Source: Rhizobium sp. BK399 (GTDB lineage: Bacteria > Pseudomonadota > Alphaproteobacteria > Rhizobiales > Rhizobiaceae). Taken from it: a DNA stretch of 64,000 bases. The notes below the pieces were generated by a model. It was not told the DNA's origin, searched no databases, and worked only from the letters and a program-made list of their open reading frames with translations. A program made the position numbers and the translations under genes. Positions 45,718-55,243 of this stretch are shown here, piece by piece. Numbering within the stretch: position 1 is the first letter of the stretch; the number at the start of each line of letters is the position of its first letter. The DNA is taken from assembly GCF_014194695.1 (NCBI RefSeq), contig NZ_JACIAH010000005.1, forward strand, positions 124,001 to 188,000. The letters run 5' to 3'.

Positions 45718-45855
45718 GAATGCGATTTCCTTGTCTTGGTCGGTAACTTGTCTTTTCGCTGCAAATCAGCTTCTTTCGTCGCCACTCTCTTAAAGGTAGG
45801 CGCCGGGGCGAACAACTCCTAAAGCGCTGCATATGGTCGCGGAGTCGGGGTGAGA

Positions 45856-46638
45856 ATGAACATCGGAAACTATGCGGCCGACCTCGCTCGCGCCGTCGCC
45901 TTCCTCAGCCGCATTCCGATGCCGTCTTTCGCCTTCGCCGGCTTCGACGGCAAGCTTGACCGCGCCTCCCGCGCCTTTCCCATGGCAGGCATTGTCATTG
46001 CGCTCGTGCCCGCGCTTGTCTTCCTGGTCATGCTCGGCCTGCGCGCCGACAGTCTGATGTCGGCGTTTGCAGCCCTGGCCGTTCAAGCAGTATTGACCGG
46101 CGCGCTGCACGAGGATGGCCTTGCCGACTGCGCCGATGGCCTCGGCGGCGGGCGCGACCGCGACCACGCGCTCTCCATCATGAAGGACAGCCGCATCGGC
46201 ACCTATGGTGCGCTCTCGCTGATCCTGTCGTTCGCGCTTCGGGCGGCTGCACTCGCTGCGATCGCACGCACAGCGCAGCCACTTGCCGCGGCGCTCACGA
46301 TTCCCGCAATCGCCTGCATCAGCCGCGGCGCGCTCGTCTGGCACTGGCACCGGCTGCCATCGGCAAGACCCGTGGGCGTAGCAGCCGCCGCCGGCCAACC
46401 CGGCGAAGGCTCGATGCACATGGCGCTCGTGTCCGGCTGTGTTGTGTCCGCTCTGCTTCTCTGGCCGAGCCTTGGTCTCCTTCCTCTCGTTTGCGCTCTC
46501 CTTGGCTGCGGCTTGTCGGTCATGGCCTTCACCCGGTTCGTGCGCCACAAGCTTGAAGGCCATACGGGTGACACGCTCGGCGCGGCGCAACAGATTTCGG
46601 AAATCGCCGCCGTCTGCGCCCTTGCCATGGCCCTGTGA
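45856..46638 (+). CDS. cobS: Adenosylcobinamide-GDP ribazoletransferase (cobalamin synthase)
   Basis: Last step of cobalamin nucleotide-loop assembly (cobV in the other nomenclature). A 260-residue inner-membrane protein with about six helices. Typical motifs are [26 protein letters not shown] with its acidic metal site, and [11 protein letters not shown]. The ATG at 45856 is preferred over the GTG at 45850. It is followed by a DUF1289 gene. Confidence 0.94.
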   Translation: MNIGNYAADLARAVAFLSRIPMPSFAFAGFDGKLDRASRAFPMAGIVIALVPALVFLVMLGLRADSLMSAFAALAVQAVLTGALHEDGLADCADGLGGGRDRDHALSIMKDSRIGTYGALSLILSFALRAAALAAIARTAQPLAAALTIPAIACISRGALVWHWHRLPSARPVGVAAAAGQPGEGSMHMALVSGCVVSALLLWPSLGLLPLVCALLGCGLSVMAFTRFVRHKLEGHTGDTLGAAQQISEIAAVCALAMAL

Positions 46639-46656
46639 AATCTCGATATAGATTGC

Positions 46657-46866
46657 ATGCAAACACCCTGCATCGATGTCTGCTGTATCGACCCAAAGAC
46701 CGGCCTTTGTACGGGCTGCGGTCGTACGCTTGCCGAGATTGGCGGTTGGATGTCATTTTCCGACGACGAGCGCGAACGGCTCATGGCCGTACTGCCCGCA
46801 CGGCTTTTCGCAAAGGGACAGGATATCTCGCAGGCTACGCAGATTAGGCCGGAGCGGCGTGCATGA
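46657..46866 (+). CDS. DUF1289 small cysteine protein
   Basis: A 69-residue protein with four cysteines in PCIDVCCIDPKTGLCTGCGRTLAEI, the hallmark of the DUF1289 family, which probably binds a metal or iron-sulfur cluster. Role unknown. The start lies 18 bp after cobS and the stop overlaps the next gene by 4 bp (ATGA), so it belongs to a cobS-DUF1289-protease operon. Confidence 0.9.
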   Translation: MQTPCIDVCCIDPKTGLCTGCGRTLAEIGGWMSFSDDERERLMAVLPARLFAKGQDISQATQIRPERRA

Positions 46867-47564
46867 ACCGTCTGACGATCGTCCTTGCGGTCCTTGGCCT
46901 GGGTCTCGCCGTCCTCCTGTTCAGCGACGACACAAGCCGGATCTTCGGTATGCGGACCGACGATTTCGGCCGCTTCATCTATCTGCTTCCGATCGCGTTG
47001 ATGCTGGCTGCCGGCATCTGGGCGCGCCGCGCCAGCGCCAGCGAGACCCTTCGCAACCTGATGATCTGGCTTGTCCTGATCCTCGGCCTTGCGACCCTTT
47101 ATCTCTATCGGCAGGAAGCACTCGGGGTCGGCAATCGTCTGCTCGCAGGTCTTGTCCCGGGCCGCGCCGTGGTCGTGACCACCAGCGAGGGTGATCAGGA
47201 GGTCATCTTGCACAAGCTTTTGAACGGCCATTACGAGGCCTATGTCACGATCAACGGCCAGAGTATTTCGATGCTGGTCGATACTGGCGCCAGCATGATC
47301 GCGCTGTCCCGCGAAGACGCCGAGCGAGTAGGCATTATCCCTGACAACCTCGAATATTCGATGAGCGTGATGACTGCAAACGGCCGCGCCCGCGCCGCCC
47401 GTGTCATGCTTTCCGAGGTCGCCATCGGCCCAATCATCCGTCATAACGTTCCCGCCAGCGTCGCGCAGGACGGCAAGCTCGATCAGAGCCTTCTCGGGAT
47501 GAGCTTCCTCTCGACCCTCGGATCCTTGCAGATCCAGACTGACGAGCTTCGGATGCGGGACTAG
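46863..47564 (+). CDS. Retropepsin-like aspartic protease, TIGR02281 family
   Basis: A 233-residue protein with about three N-terminal membrane segments (about residues 5-20, 37-54, 67-83) and a single retropepsin domain outside. The active motif is LVDTGASMIALS at about residues 138-149, followed by MTANGRARAARVMLSEVAIG. Like retroviral proteases it would act as a dimer in the periplasm. Substrate unknown. It overlaps DUF1289 and converges on the ABC-2 permease gene. Confidence 0.88.
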   Translation: MNRLTIVLAVLGLGLAVLLFSDDTSRIFGMRTDDFGRFIYLLPIALMLAAGIWARRASASETLRNLMIWLVLILGLATLYLYRQEALGVGNRLLAGLVPGRAVVVTTSEGDQEVILHKLLNGHYEAYVTINGQSISMLVDTGASMIALSREDAERVGIIPDNLEYSMSVMTANGRARAARVMLSEVAIGPIIRHNVPASVAQDGKLDQSLLGMSFLSTLGSLQIQTDELRMRD

Positions 47565-47573
47565 AGGCAGTGT

Positions 47574-48335
47574 TCAGCTCCGCAGCCGGTAGCCCGTCCT
47601 GAAAATCCAGCCCAGCGTCCCTAGACAGATCGCCAGGAAGATCGCGATCATCCCGAGGCTCACTAGCGGGTTGACGTCCGCGATGCCAAAGAAGCTCCAA
47701 CGGAAGCCGCTGACGAGATAGAGTACGGGGTTGAAGTGGCTCACTGCCTGCCAGAAGGGCGGCAGCATGTTGATCGAATAGAAGCTGCCACCGAGGAAGG
47801 TCAAGGGCGGCACGACGAGCATGGGAATGAGGTTCAACTGTTCGAAATTCGTGGCCCATATGCCGATCATGAAGCCGAACAGGCTGAACGTGATCGCTGT
47901 CAGCAGAAAGAACAGAACCATCATCACTGGATGCTCGATCCGGATGTCCACGAAGACATTCGCAGTGAGCAGGATAATCACCCCGATCATCAACCCTTTT
48001 GTCGCCGCGGCACCGACATAGCCAAGCAGAATTTCGGTCATTGCCACCGGCGCCGACAATACCTCGTAAATCGTGCCGGTGAACTTCGGAAAGTAGATTC
48101 CGAACGACCCGTTGCTGATGCATTGCCCGAGCAGCGTCAGCATGATCAGGCCGGGCGTGATGAACGCGCCGTAGGACACGCCTTCAACCTGCTGGATGCG
48201 CGAACCGATCGCCGCGCCGAAAACGATGAAATAGAGCGATGTCGAGATCACAGGCGAAACGACACTTTGCAGAAGCGTCCGGCGGGTGCGGGCCATTTCG
48301 AAGAAATAGATGGATCTGATGGCTTCGAAGTTCAT
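47574..48335 (-). CDS. ABC-2 type exporter, permease
   Basis: A 253-residue ABC-2 membrane protein with six helices. It shows [20 protein letters not shown] and the C-terminal [23 protein letters not shown], characteristic of the YadH/NodJ-like group. The start overlaps the ATPase stop by 4 bp, so both are translated together as an exporter pair. The exported substrate is unknown. Confidence 0.9.
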   Translation of the reverse strand: MNFEAIRSIYFFEMARTRRTLLQSVVSPVISTSLYFIVFGAAIGSRIQQVEGVSYGAFITPGLIMLTLLGQCISNGSFGIYFPKFTGTIYEVLSAPVAMTEILLGYVGAAATKGLMIGVIILLTANVFVDIRIEHPVMMVLFFLLTAITFSLFGFMIGIWATNFEQLNLIPMLVVPPLTFLGGSFYSINMLPPFWQAVSHFNPVLYLVSGFRWSFFGIADVNPLVSLGMIAIFLAICLGTLGWIFRTGYRLRS

Positions 48336-49258
48336 TTTGCCCCTCCCACGAGCGCCACGAAGATGTCTTCCAGCGAGCTCTGTTGCGTGGAAAGATCCTT
48401 GAAGTGAATGTTGTGCTCGCCGAGCCGCTTCAGCAGCGTGGCGATGCTTTCCTGCTCCTTCTGAGTATCGAAGTCGTAGATCAGGCGGCTGCCGTCTGCC
48501 ACAAGCGAAAGACCATTGCCCGCAAACCGATCCGGCAGCGCTTGCAGCGGTTCGTTCAGTTCGAGAATAAGCTGCTTGCGGCCGAGCTTCGCCATCAGCG
48601 CCGTCTTGTCTTCGACCAACAACAGCTCGCCGCCGTTGATGACGCCGACACGGTCGGCGATCTCTTCCGCCTCTTCGATATAGTGCGTGGTCAGGATAAT
48701 CGTGACGCCGGAGCGGCGCAGCTTTTCGACGACGTGCCACATGTCCTTGCGCAGCGTCACGTCGACACCTGCGGTGGGCTCGTCGAGGAAGAGAATTTCC
48801 GGCTCATGCGATAGCGCCTTGGCAATCAGCACCCTTCGCTTCATGCCGCCGGACAATTGCCGCAGCGTGTTGTCCTTCTTGTCCCAGAGCGAAAGATCGC
48901 GAAGCACCTTCTCTATATGCGCGGGGTTGGATCGCTTGCCGTGCAGACCGCGCGAGAAGCTGACCGTATTCCACACAGTCTCGAACTGATCGGTGGTTAG
49001 CTCCTGTGGAACGAGACCGATCATAGAACGCGTCGCCCGGAAATCCTTCACCACGTCATGACCGCCGACGGAAACAGCGCCCCCGCTCGGATTGGTAATG
49101 CCGCAGACAATCGAGATCATCGTCGTCTTGCCCGCCCCGTTCGGCCCGAGCAAGGCAAGGATTTCGCCCTTCTCGACATCGAGGTCGATGCCTTTGAGGG
49201 CCTGAAATCCGTTGGCGTAGGTCTTGGTGAGATTTCGAATGGAAATGATCGGGGCCAT
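48332..49258 (-). CDS. ABC-2 type exporter, ATP-binding protein
   Basis: A 308-residue ATPase of the YadG/NodI-like group. Walker A is GPNGAGKTT, the signature [15 protein letters not shown], and Walker [13 protein letters not shown]. The C-terminal ~80 residues form the usual accessory extension. It is the first gene of a two-gene operon. NodI identity is not supported, since no nod genes or nod box are near. Confidence 0.92.
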   Translation of the reverse strand: MAPIISIRNLTKTYANGFQALKGIDLDVEKGEILALLGPNGAGKTTMISIVCGITNPSGGAVSVGGHDVVKDFRATRSMIGLVPQELTTDQFETVWNTVSFSRGLHGKRSNPAHIEKVLRDLSLWDKKDNTLRQLSGGMKRRVLIAKALSHEPEILFLDEPTAGVDVTLRKDMWHVVEKLRRSGVTIILTTHYIEEAEEIADRVGVINGGELLLVEDKTALMAKLGRKQLILELNEPLQALPDRFAGNGLSLVADGSRLIYDFDTQKEQESIATLLKRLGEHNIHFKDLSTQQSSLEDIFVALVGGAK

Positions 49259-49648
49259 GAAGGGCTCTTATGGAGGCTGCGGCGAAAAGTTGCTCGCCGC
49301 TATATATGCGTTTCCGGTGGTTTTGACATCCCGGCGCTGCTGAACAGAGTATTCACTTCCGTGAAAACGCTTCCAAGCGAAAAAAATGTCCAAGCCTGTG
49401 GAAAACTCCGGCGTGGCAGCATGTCATCAACCGGTGATCTTTCTGCGGCATAAAGGCGGCGAGGCAGCAAGCGCTCTCCGTCCCGCCGCACCCCTTGCGG
49501 AGCAGCCGCCTGAGCGATCTCGTTACGCTCCCGTGTTTCCTCGACATGCGTGAAGTGCATTACCAGTCATTACATGATCTGACTCGGCCGGGCGGTGCCG
49601 CCCGCGCCGTGTTCGCCTTGGGCCGGCCTTCGGGCCGGCCTTTCCTTT
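49259..49648 (+). ncRNA. Possible small RNA on the plus strand between exporter and extensin genes
   Basis: A 390-bp gap between two minus-strand genes. On the plus strand a TTGACA at 49323-49328 is followed 18 nt later by GAGTAT, a passable sigma-70 promoter. A strong hairpin, GGCCGGCC-TTCG-GGCCGGCC at 49621-49640, is followed by TTTCCTTTTC. Together they could delimit a transcript of about 280-290 nt with no convincing reading frame. The hairpin has no T-run on the minus strand and so does not look like the extensin gene's own terminator. Confidence 0.3.
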
Positions 49649-49651
49649 TCA
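49621..49651 (+). terminator. Strong hairpin with plus-strand T-rich tail
   Basis: GGCCGGCC at 49621-49628 pairs with GGCCGGCC at 49633-49640 around TTCG, followed by a pyrimidine-rich TTTCCTTTTC. It looks like an intrinsic terminator for plus-strand transcription, though both flanking genes are on the minus strand. Confidence 0.5.
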
Positions 49652-50977
49652 GTGGCAGTAGACCCTGCCGCTCTGGCGTTCGCGCAGATCGAAATGGAAA
49701 TGGTTCCAGTGCTCCGGGTTGCTCCCGGGCCCTAACACTGTATTGAAATATTTGCAGCTGTCGGTGCGCACGGCCTGCAACAGCCTGCCCTCCCGGAACG
49801 AGAACAGCCCCTTCTTGCGCACGTCGATCGCGTGGCCGCTCTTCAGAACGAACTTGCCGACATCGATCGCGTTGCCGCGGGCATGCTCGGACATCGGATT
49901 GTAGCGCTGCCGGCTGTTGTTCATGCGGCGGCAGCTGTATCCGCCAAGCGGCTGAATGGTCTTGATGCCCGACCAGTAGCGGAAGCGCGCGGACGGGGCG
50001 AGCTCGTTCTTGACCCATTTGGCAAAAGCGAGCGTCACCTGGCAATTCAGTGTCACCGCTGGCCTGACACCGATATTGCCGGAAAGCCCCTGCAACGAGA
50101 TCGGATACGGCACCTGGCAAGCGGGCCCGTTCGAGATTGGTGGCTTCTCGGTATAGACAACGCCCATTCGCTTCAGCTCGCGGCGGCAGGCAAGCTCCGA
50201 GGCCGGCATGACGCTCGGATCAGCAGGAGCCGCGGGCGCACTCATCATCGGCGCGGTCGGGTTGTTCGGCCGCAGCATGGCGACCTCCTGCTCGTCGTTC
50301 TCCTCGGGCACCCGCGCGGGCGCCACGACCGCCCTGCCATCGTTCCAAACAGGCGCGCTGCTCATCTGTGCCTGCGCCGCCGGCGCCGGGATCCGTGCAG
50401 GATTGAGCTGGGTAGGATTGTCGGTCCCGATGCCATCGACGACCGGCTGATCGGAGTGCCCCTCCGCGATCTGTTGCTGCTGTTCCTCGGCGAGGCCGAC
50501 AACCGGTTCGGCACCAAGTTCGGCATCCATGTTGACGCCGCCCTCGGGCACCGAGAGCTGCTGAGTCCCTCCCCAGGTCGAAGGCTGACTGCGAAGCGAT
50601 CCGGCCGCACCCTGCGCCCCTGCCATTGCCTCATCGCTGTCGATCATAGGCAAGCGCCCAGGTTGCTGCGGTGCCTGTAGCGTCCGTGACCGAGTGCCCG
50701 CGCCACTGTGTCCCGTTCCGGCAAGATTGGGCGTATCGAGGTAATCGACCGAACCTGCTGCATCAGCGACCGGTGCACCTGCGACCGGATAGGGTTGCTC
50801 GTTCGGCGGCATCTGCATCTGCGCCGCCGGCGCGCGGCGCTGCGGCGAAATCGATCCGACCCGAGTTCCGTTGTCGACGTCACCGGGCGGAATAAGGCCA
50901 TCGGTCGAACATGTTACCAGCGCCGTCGAGAGCAGCGTTGGCAGCACGTATCGCCGAAGAATGGAAACAAACGCCAT
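49649..50977 (-). CDS. Extensin-like C-terminal domain protein
   Basis: A 442-residue exported protein. The N-terminus is hydrophobic and has a Cys at about residue 23 (ALVTCSTD) that may make it a lipoprotein. About 230 residues of low-complexity, Pro/Ala/Gln-rich linker follow. The C-terminal extensin-like domain has CQVTLAFAKWVKNE, GGYSCRR, SEHARGNAIDVGKF and HWNHFHFD; the His and Asp of the last two are typical metal-peptidase-like residues. It probably acts on or near the cell wall. The function is unproven. Confidence 0.86.
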   Translation of the reverse strand: MAFVSILRRYVLPTLLSTALVTCSTDGLIPPGDVDNGTRVGSISPQRRAPAAQMQMPPNEQPYPVAGAPVADAAGSVDYLDTPNLAGTGHSGAGTRSRTLQAPQQPGRLPMIDSDEAMAGAQGAAGSLRSQPSTWGGTQQLSVPEGGVNMDAELGAEPVVGLAEEQQQQIAEGHSDQPVVDGIGTDNPTQLNPARIPAPAAQAQMSSAPVWNDGRAVVAPARVPEENDEQEVAMLRPNNPTAPMMSAPAAPADPSVMPASELACRRELKRMGVVYTEKPPISNGPACQVPYPISLQGLSGNIGVRPAVTLNCQVTLAFAKWVKNELAPSARFRYWSGIKTIQPLGGYSCRRMNNSRQRYNPMSEHARGNAIDVGKFVLKSGHAIDVRKKGLFSFREGRLLQAVRTDSCKYFNTVLGPGSNPEHWNHFHFDLRERQSGRVYCH

Positions 50978-51205
50978 GCTCTCATCGCTTCCGAGGAACG
51001 GCAGGGATCTAAAACTTCAACCGAAATTTAGTGAAGAACGGTGAACGAAAGCTTACCCGGACCGGCGACGGCGGGCCTTGAGCCCAAAACAGTACCGGAC
51101 TAGCACAAGCGCGCGCGACAAGACCGTTGGCGCCGCCGCGTACAAAACGAAATCTTAAGTCATTCCAACGATTGTAGGATTGGGCCATCCAACGTTGGGT
51201 CGAGC

Positions 51206-52252
51206 ATGAAATTCTTCGCTGCCTTCGCCAAAATCGCAGACTGCGTGGCGCCCTCCCGGCGCGGCCGCCAGGCTGCCATGGAGGCTCTCCAAAACGCGCT
51301 CGCGGAAACGGAAAAGCAGCTCGAACAACAGGCAGTTGCGCTTGCCCACAGCCGCAAGATCTTCGATCGCTCGTCTGAGGCCGCCAGGATTGGCGTATGG
51401 GAATGCAGCCTTCCGGACAATCGCCTGGTCTGGACCAAGATGGTCTATGATCTCTTCGATATGCCAGACGACGCCGAACTCGATCGCGCCGAAATCCTGA
51501 AGTGCTACTCGAAGGAGTCGCTCGCCGAGCTTGCTCGCCTCCGCACGCGTGCAATCGAGGAACGCACAGGCTTTACACTCGACGCCGAGATCGTCACGCC
51601 CAAGGGCAATACGCGATGGATCCGCATTACCGCGACCGTTGAGTGTGAAGGCGGTGTACCTGTCCGTATTTTCGGCATGAAACTCGACATCACGGCCGAG
51701 AAGACGATGTTCGACCAGATTCGCTATCTCGCAGAATTCGACATCCTGACTGGCCTCCCGAACCGCGCGCAATTTCAGACTGCGCTGCAACGCCTGCCCC
51801 TCCGCTGTATCAACGGCACCGCCACAGCCCTGCTTCTCATCGACCTTGATGGCTTTAAGGGGATCAACGACACGTTCGGTCACCAGGCCGGCGATGAATG
51901 CCTCAAGGAAACAGCAGAGCGCCTGCTGGCGGCATGCCAGGGGGCAGATCTGGTCGCACGCATCGGCGGCGACGAGTTCGCGGTCCTTGTCAGCGGTTAC
52001 GACAGCGCCGGCAGCGTCGCTAGGCTCGCTGAGACGGTCGTCGACTGCCTCAGCCGCTCCGTCGAACGGGATGGCTCCCGGATGCATGTCGGTGCCTCTG
52101 TTGGCGTCGCCTTCTTCGACCCAACCATGCGCTCCGACATCTTCGTTTGCGCCGACGCCGCGCTCTACGAGGCGAAGTCTCAGGGCAAGAACCGGTTCCG
52201 AATCTGCCAGGCTTTGGTCAGCGACGACAACCGAAAGATGGATGCAGCCTAG
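51206..52252 (+). CDS. PAS-GGDEF protein, probable diguanylate cyclase
   Basis: A 348-residue cytosolic protein: a short helical start, a PAS/PAC domain (about residues 55-175, RIGVWECSLPDNRLVWTKMVYDLF and IFGMKLDITAEK), then GGDEF. The active motif is GGDEF in ARIGGDEFAVL, and LLLIDLDGFKGINDTFGH is intact. Here the residues before GGDEF read ADLVARI, without the RxxD inhibitory site. A single gene divergent from the extensin-like gene. Confidence 0.9.
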   Translation: MKFFAAFAKIADCVAPSRRGRQAAMEALQNALAETEKQLEQQAVALAHSRKIFDRSSEAARIGVWECSLPDNRLVWTKMVYDLFDMPDDAELDRAEILKCYSKESLAELARLRTRAIEERTGFTLDAEIVTPKGNTRWIRITATVECEGGVPVRIFGMKLDITAEKTMFDQIRYLAEFDILTGLPNRAQFQTALQRLPLRCINGTATALLLIDLDGFKGINDTFGHQAGDECLKETAERLLAACQGADLVARIGGDEFAVLVSGYDSAGSVARLAETVVDCLSRSVERDGSRMHVGASVGVAFFDPTMRSDIFVCADAALYEAKSQGKNRFRICQALVSDDNRKMDAA

Positions 52253-52341
52253 CCACCCGGTAAAGCCTGACGAATCTGCTGCTTTCAGGTAAGATGCCGG
52301 AACGCTATCCCGGGTTCGTTGGCAGCGTGCTGGAGGTCCAT

Positions 52342-52761
52342 ATGGCAGGCGGAAAATCCACAGTCGTCACAAGTGCACGCGAGACTACGCTGTTGATCGG
52401 CCGGCTGCTTCTTGCCTGGATCTTTCTGCATGAGGGCGTATCGCTGGCGCTGAATTTTTCCGGCGCCATCGAGATGGCCGCGCAATTCGGCTTGAGCGTC
52501 CCCTTGCTTGTGGCAACGATCGCTCTGCAGATCGTTGCTGGTCTCTCCATCGCGGCCGGTTTTTTGACCCGCATCGGCGCGACCGCCTTGGGCCTGTTTT
52601 GCGTTGCGACGGCGACGCTCTATCACACCAACTTCAGCGACCAGAACGAGCTCTTTCATTTCGAGAAGGATCTCGCGATTGCAGGCGGCATGTTCGTGCT
52701 CGCGGCCGTCGGTGCAGGCGCTCTCTCGATTGATACCTGGCTGAAGGGTCGCGGGTTCTAG
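52342..52761 (+). CDS. DoxX family membrane protein
   Basis: A 139-residue protein with four hydrophobic helices, beginning ARETTLLIGRLLLAWIFLHEGVS, the usual DoxX opening. The ATG at 52342 has GGAGG 5 nt upstream; the frame also opens at 52294 but without a ribosome site. DoxX relatives are linked to quinone and redox processes in membranes, but the role of this subgroup is unknown. It converges on the decarboxylase gene. Confidence 0.85.
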   Translation: MAGGKSTVVTSARETTLLIGRLLLAWIFLHEGVSLALNFSGAIEMAAQFGLSVPLLVATIALQIVAGLSIAAGFLTRIGATALGLFCVATATLYHTNFSDQNELFHFEKDLAIAGGMFVLAAVGAGALSIDTWLKGRGF

Positions 52762-52774
52762 CGCGAACGACAGG

Positions 52775-54196
52775 TCACCGCTCGGTCACACTGGCGTCGC
52801 GGCGCTCTCGTCGATAGGCTCGCAAGATTGCGTCAATCGCCCTCTCCGCCTCGTCGGCACCCGTCTGATAGTTGGAAACCGAAAGCCGCATGACGTGCCT
52901 GCCGCGCCATGCCGCTCCGCTGGCAAACAGGACGCCTTCGCGCTGCAAGGCCCCGATCGTTCGTTTCGTCAGCTCATCACCCTGCTCGGGCGGCAGGTCC
53001 GCTCCGAAGCGCACGATAACCTGGTTGAGAACGACATCATTGCCGATAGCAATGCCCGGTTCCGCGCCAAGAGCGAAAGCGATGGCCTTTGCAGCGTCAC
53101 ACGCTTGATCGACCAGAGCGCCGACACCACTGCTCCCCAGGTGTTTGATCATCGCCCATGTGGCAAAGCCGCGTGCGCGTCGCGACAGTTCCGGGACATA
53201 GTCCGAGGAATTGCGCTCGCCTTCGCTCGCAAGCGGCAGATAACTCGCCGCGATGGTCATCGCGCGCCGATGCGCCAGTTCGTCGCGCACGATCGCATAG
53301 CCGCAATCATACGGCGTCTGCAGCCACTTGTGCCCGTCGGTGGCCCAACTGTCCGCCTGCTCTACGCCAGCGGTCAAATCGCATCGCAGGGCGGAAGCCT
53401 GCGCCCACAGGCCAAATGCACCGTCGACATGCACCCATGCGCCTTTCGATTTGGCGAGCGGGACCAAGCTACGGAAATCGTCGCAGCCGCCGGTATTGAT
53501 CTGGCCAGCCTGGAGGACCGCTATACACGGTCCGGAAACATCCGCTACCGCCCGCTCGAACGCTGCAGGCTTGATGCGCCCTTGATCATCCGTCGCGATG
53601 CGCACCACACGATCGTGTCCAAGTCCGAGAAACTGCAAAGCCGAAAACACGGTCGTATGCGCGTCATCGCCGATCAGTACGGTGATTGGCGGCGCTCCGA
53701 ACAATCCATTGGCATCTGCATCCCAACCGGCCCTTAGCAGCACCTCGCCCCGAGCAGATGCAAGACAGGTGAAATTTGCGAGGGTCGCGCCGGTGACAAA
53801 GCCGACAGAGCTGCCTGTCGGGAGCCCGAGCAGTTGAAGCAACCAGGCCGCAGCCACTGTTTCTACCGCCGCAGCCGAAGGCGACACCATATGGTTGCCG
53901 GCATTCTGTCCCCATGCGCTCGTCAGGAAATCGGCAGCAACCCCCATCGGATGAGAGCCGCCGATGACCCAGCCAAAGAAGCGCCCCCCGGTCGTTAGAT
54001 GCAAGCCGGGCTCCGCTGCCGTCACCAATTGCTCGAGCACGTCGACCATGGGTGATGGTTGTTCGGGCAGCGGACCGGCAAAGGCATCCACCGAGGCGAA
54101 ATAGTCATGAAATGGGTGATGGGGACGGCCGTCGTTCTTCTCTCGAAAGCGGGCCGCATGACCGGCAGCGATTGAGAACAATTCCTTCGTGCCCAT
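52775..54196 (-). CDS. Pyridoxal-phosphate-dependent decarboxylase (group II)
   Basis: A 473-residue PLP enzyme of the amino-acid decarboxylase family (glutamate, aromatic amino acid or diaminobutyrate type). The PLP-binding Lys lies in SWATDGHKWLQTPYDCGY, about residue 293, preceded by HVDGAFGLWAQ with the cofactor-contacting Asp. Also present is VGFVTGATLANFTCLASAR. The substrate cannot be settled from sequence; aromatic-L-amino-acid decarboxylase is a fair guess. A single gene. Confidence 0.88.
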   Translation of the reverse strand: MGTKELFSIAAGHAARFREKNDGRPHHPFHDYFASVDAFAGPLPEQPSPMVDVLEQLVTAAEPGLHLTTGGRFFGWVIGGSHPMGVAADFLTSAWGQNAGNHMVSPSAAAVETVAAAWLLQLLGLPTGSSVGFVTGATLANFTCLASARGEVLLRAGWDADANGLFGAPPITVLIGDDAHTTVFSALQFLGLGHDRVVRIATDDQGRIKPAAFERAVADVSGPCIAVLQAGQINTGGCDDFRSLVPLAKSKGAWVHVDGAFGLWAQASALRCDLTAGVEQADSWATDGHKWLQTPYDCGYAIVRDELAHRRAMTIAASYLPLASEGERNSSDYVPELSRRARGFATWAMIKHLGSSGVGALVDQACDAAKAIAFALGAEPGIAIGNDVVLNQVIVRFGADLPPEQGDELTKRTIGALQREGVLFASGAAWRGRHVMRLSVSNYQTGADEAERAIDAILRAYRRERRDASVTER

Positions 54197-54309
54197 GATA
54201 TCCGCCCTCCACGCCGCGCCGTCAAAGCCCGCGATGGCGGAGAGTAGCCTGAACTCTATGACGGGGCCAGCCCACCGGCTAAGCGCACCTGTCGACAGCC
54301 TTCAGGGCT

Positions 54310-54525
54310 TCAAGCGCCGAGGCTGCGAAACGCCATCGGCACATCGCGTTTCTCGCTGCCGTAGAGCTCGTTCATGATCTTAGCGACTTCGATGGCATGG
54401 CCTTCGGTCAAGCCGTGCAATATCTGCCCGCCGAAAGAAGCAGGCTCTTCAGTCTCGTTGTCCCACACGATCCATGAATCGAGCGGGTCGCAAATGACAT
54501 CGTAACGTTGATCGGAACTACACAT
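54310..54525 (-). CDS. Small hypothetical protein
   Basis: A 71-residue soluble, acidic protein. It starts MCSSDQRYDVICDPLDSW and has the pattern WIVWDNETEEPASFGGQIL, then a helical end ATEHAIEVAKIMNELYG-like. An AAGG ribosome site precedes the ATG at 54525. It reads like a real small rhizobial protein rather than chance, but no function is known. Confidence 0.6.
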   Translation of the reverse strand: MCSSDQRYDVICDPLDSWIVWDNETEEPASFGGQILHGLTEGHAIEVAKIMNELYGSEKRDVPMAFRSLGA

Positions 54526-54599
54526 GGGTAAATTGCCTTAAAGAACCCTACCCGCTTAAGCCCTCGACTCTTAACGTGCTCTTGCTTCGGACTACCAAT

Positions 54600-54794
54600 T
54601 TAACGCGAGCGATTTCTTGTCCTGATGATCGGGAAGCCCAGAAAATACCAGGACAAGGCCGTTCCCAAGCCCACCGGCGCGATCGGACCGATGCTGCCAC
54701 CACGTAGCAGGCAGGCCAGAAGTCCCGCGACCAGTCCGACGATCACCAGATCGATCAGGCATGGCCGCGACTCGGATGATGATTTCTCTCCCAT
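54600..54794 (-). CDS. Small membrane protein, unrecognised
   Basis: A 64-residue product with two hydrophobic stretches (LIDLVIVGLVAGLLACLL and PVGLGTALSWYFLGFPII). It would span the membrane twice. The ribosome site before the ATG at 54794 is weak. No family is recognised; it may not be expressed. Confidence 0.4.
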   Translation of the reverse strand: MGEKSSSESRPCLIDLVIVGLVAGLLACLLRGGSIGPIAPVGLGTALSWYFLGFPIIRTRNRSR

Positions 54795-54956
54795 GATGTC
54801 GACTTAGGTCATCCGCCTGCCCTGACAAAGGCATTGCCCCCGGGATGCCTAACAAAGCCTGAACGTCAGGCAAGGCGTCTCCCTAAGAGATGCCGGAGGT
54901 TCCGATTTGGTGCAGCTGGCGTCGCTTGCGCCGGGCAAATCCGACGCACCCCTCGT

Positions 54957-55115
54957 CTATCGAGCTGGAACGCTGCCCGTGACGATCCGGTCTGTCTTCA
55001 TCACCTGCATCTGGGGCCAGTTGGACGCGGCTTCGCTGGCCGGACGGCTACCGACGGCCAGAATTGTTATCAGACCCGCCACGATGGCAGTAAAAAGCAA
55101 GCCGCTGTAGGTCAT
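54957..55115 (-). CDS. Small single-pass membrane protein, unrecognised
   Basis: A 52-residue product beginning MTYSGLLFTAIVAGLITILAV, one transmembrane helix or signal anchor, with a short polar tail. GAGG lies upstream of the ATG at 55115. It is one of three tiny genes in a row on the minus strand. Function unknown. Confidence 0.4.
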   Translation of the reverse strand: MTYSGLLFTAIVAGLITILAVGSRPASEAASNWPQMQVMKTDRIVTGSVPAR

Positions 55116-55243
55116 TGTTTCGAGCCTCAATGCTGTGGTTTCCCAGCCACTGCGGCGCAAACTGATACGAGACGCTGAATGAAAGCCTAATGAACATGGT
55201 TAACGCTCAGCGTTTCCCGATTTGAGGCGCGACCTGTGGATAA

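Noticed and set aside
45718..45855. Cobalamin riboswitch between cobT and cobS
   Set aside because: The gap is only about 138 bp and no convincing B12-box sequence was found on either strand.
46203..47444. 413-codon minus-strand open frame across cobS, DUF1289 and the protease gene
   Set aside because: It lies opposite three well-supported overlapping genes and shows no domain.
48332..49258. NodI (Nod factor export) identity for the ABC ATPase
   Set aside because: Sequence fits the general YadG/NodI-like group, but no nod genes or nod box are nearby.
49300..49560. 86-codon minus-strand open frame in the gap before the exporter ATPase
   Set aside because: No ribosome site before its ATG and no family resemblance; the region is better treated as non-coding, possibly a small RNA on the other strand.
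55235..55243. TGTGGATAA, an exact DnaA-box match
   Set aside because: A single box in a short intergenic gap, without a cluster, AT-rich unwinding element or replication genes, does not support an origin.
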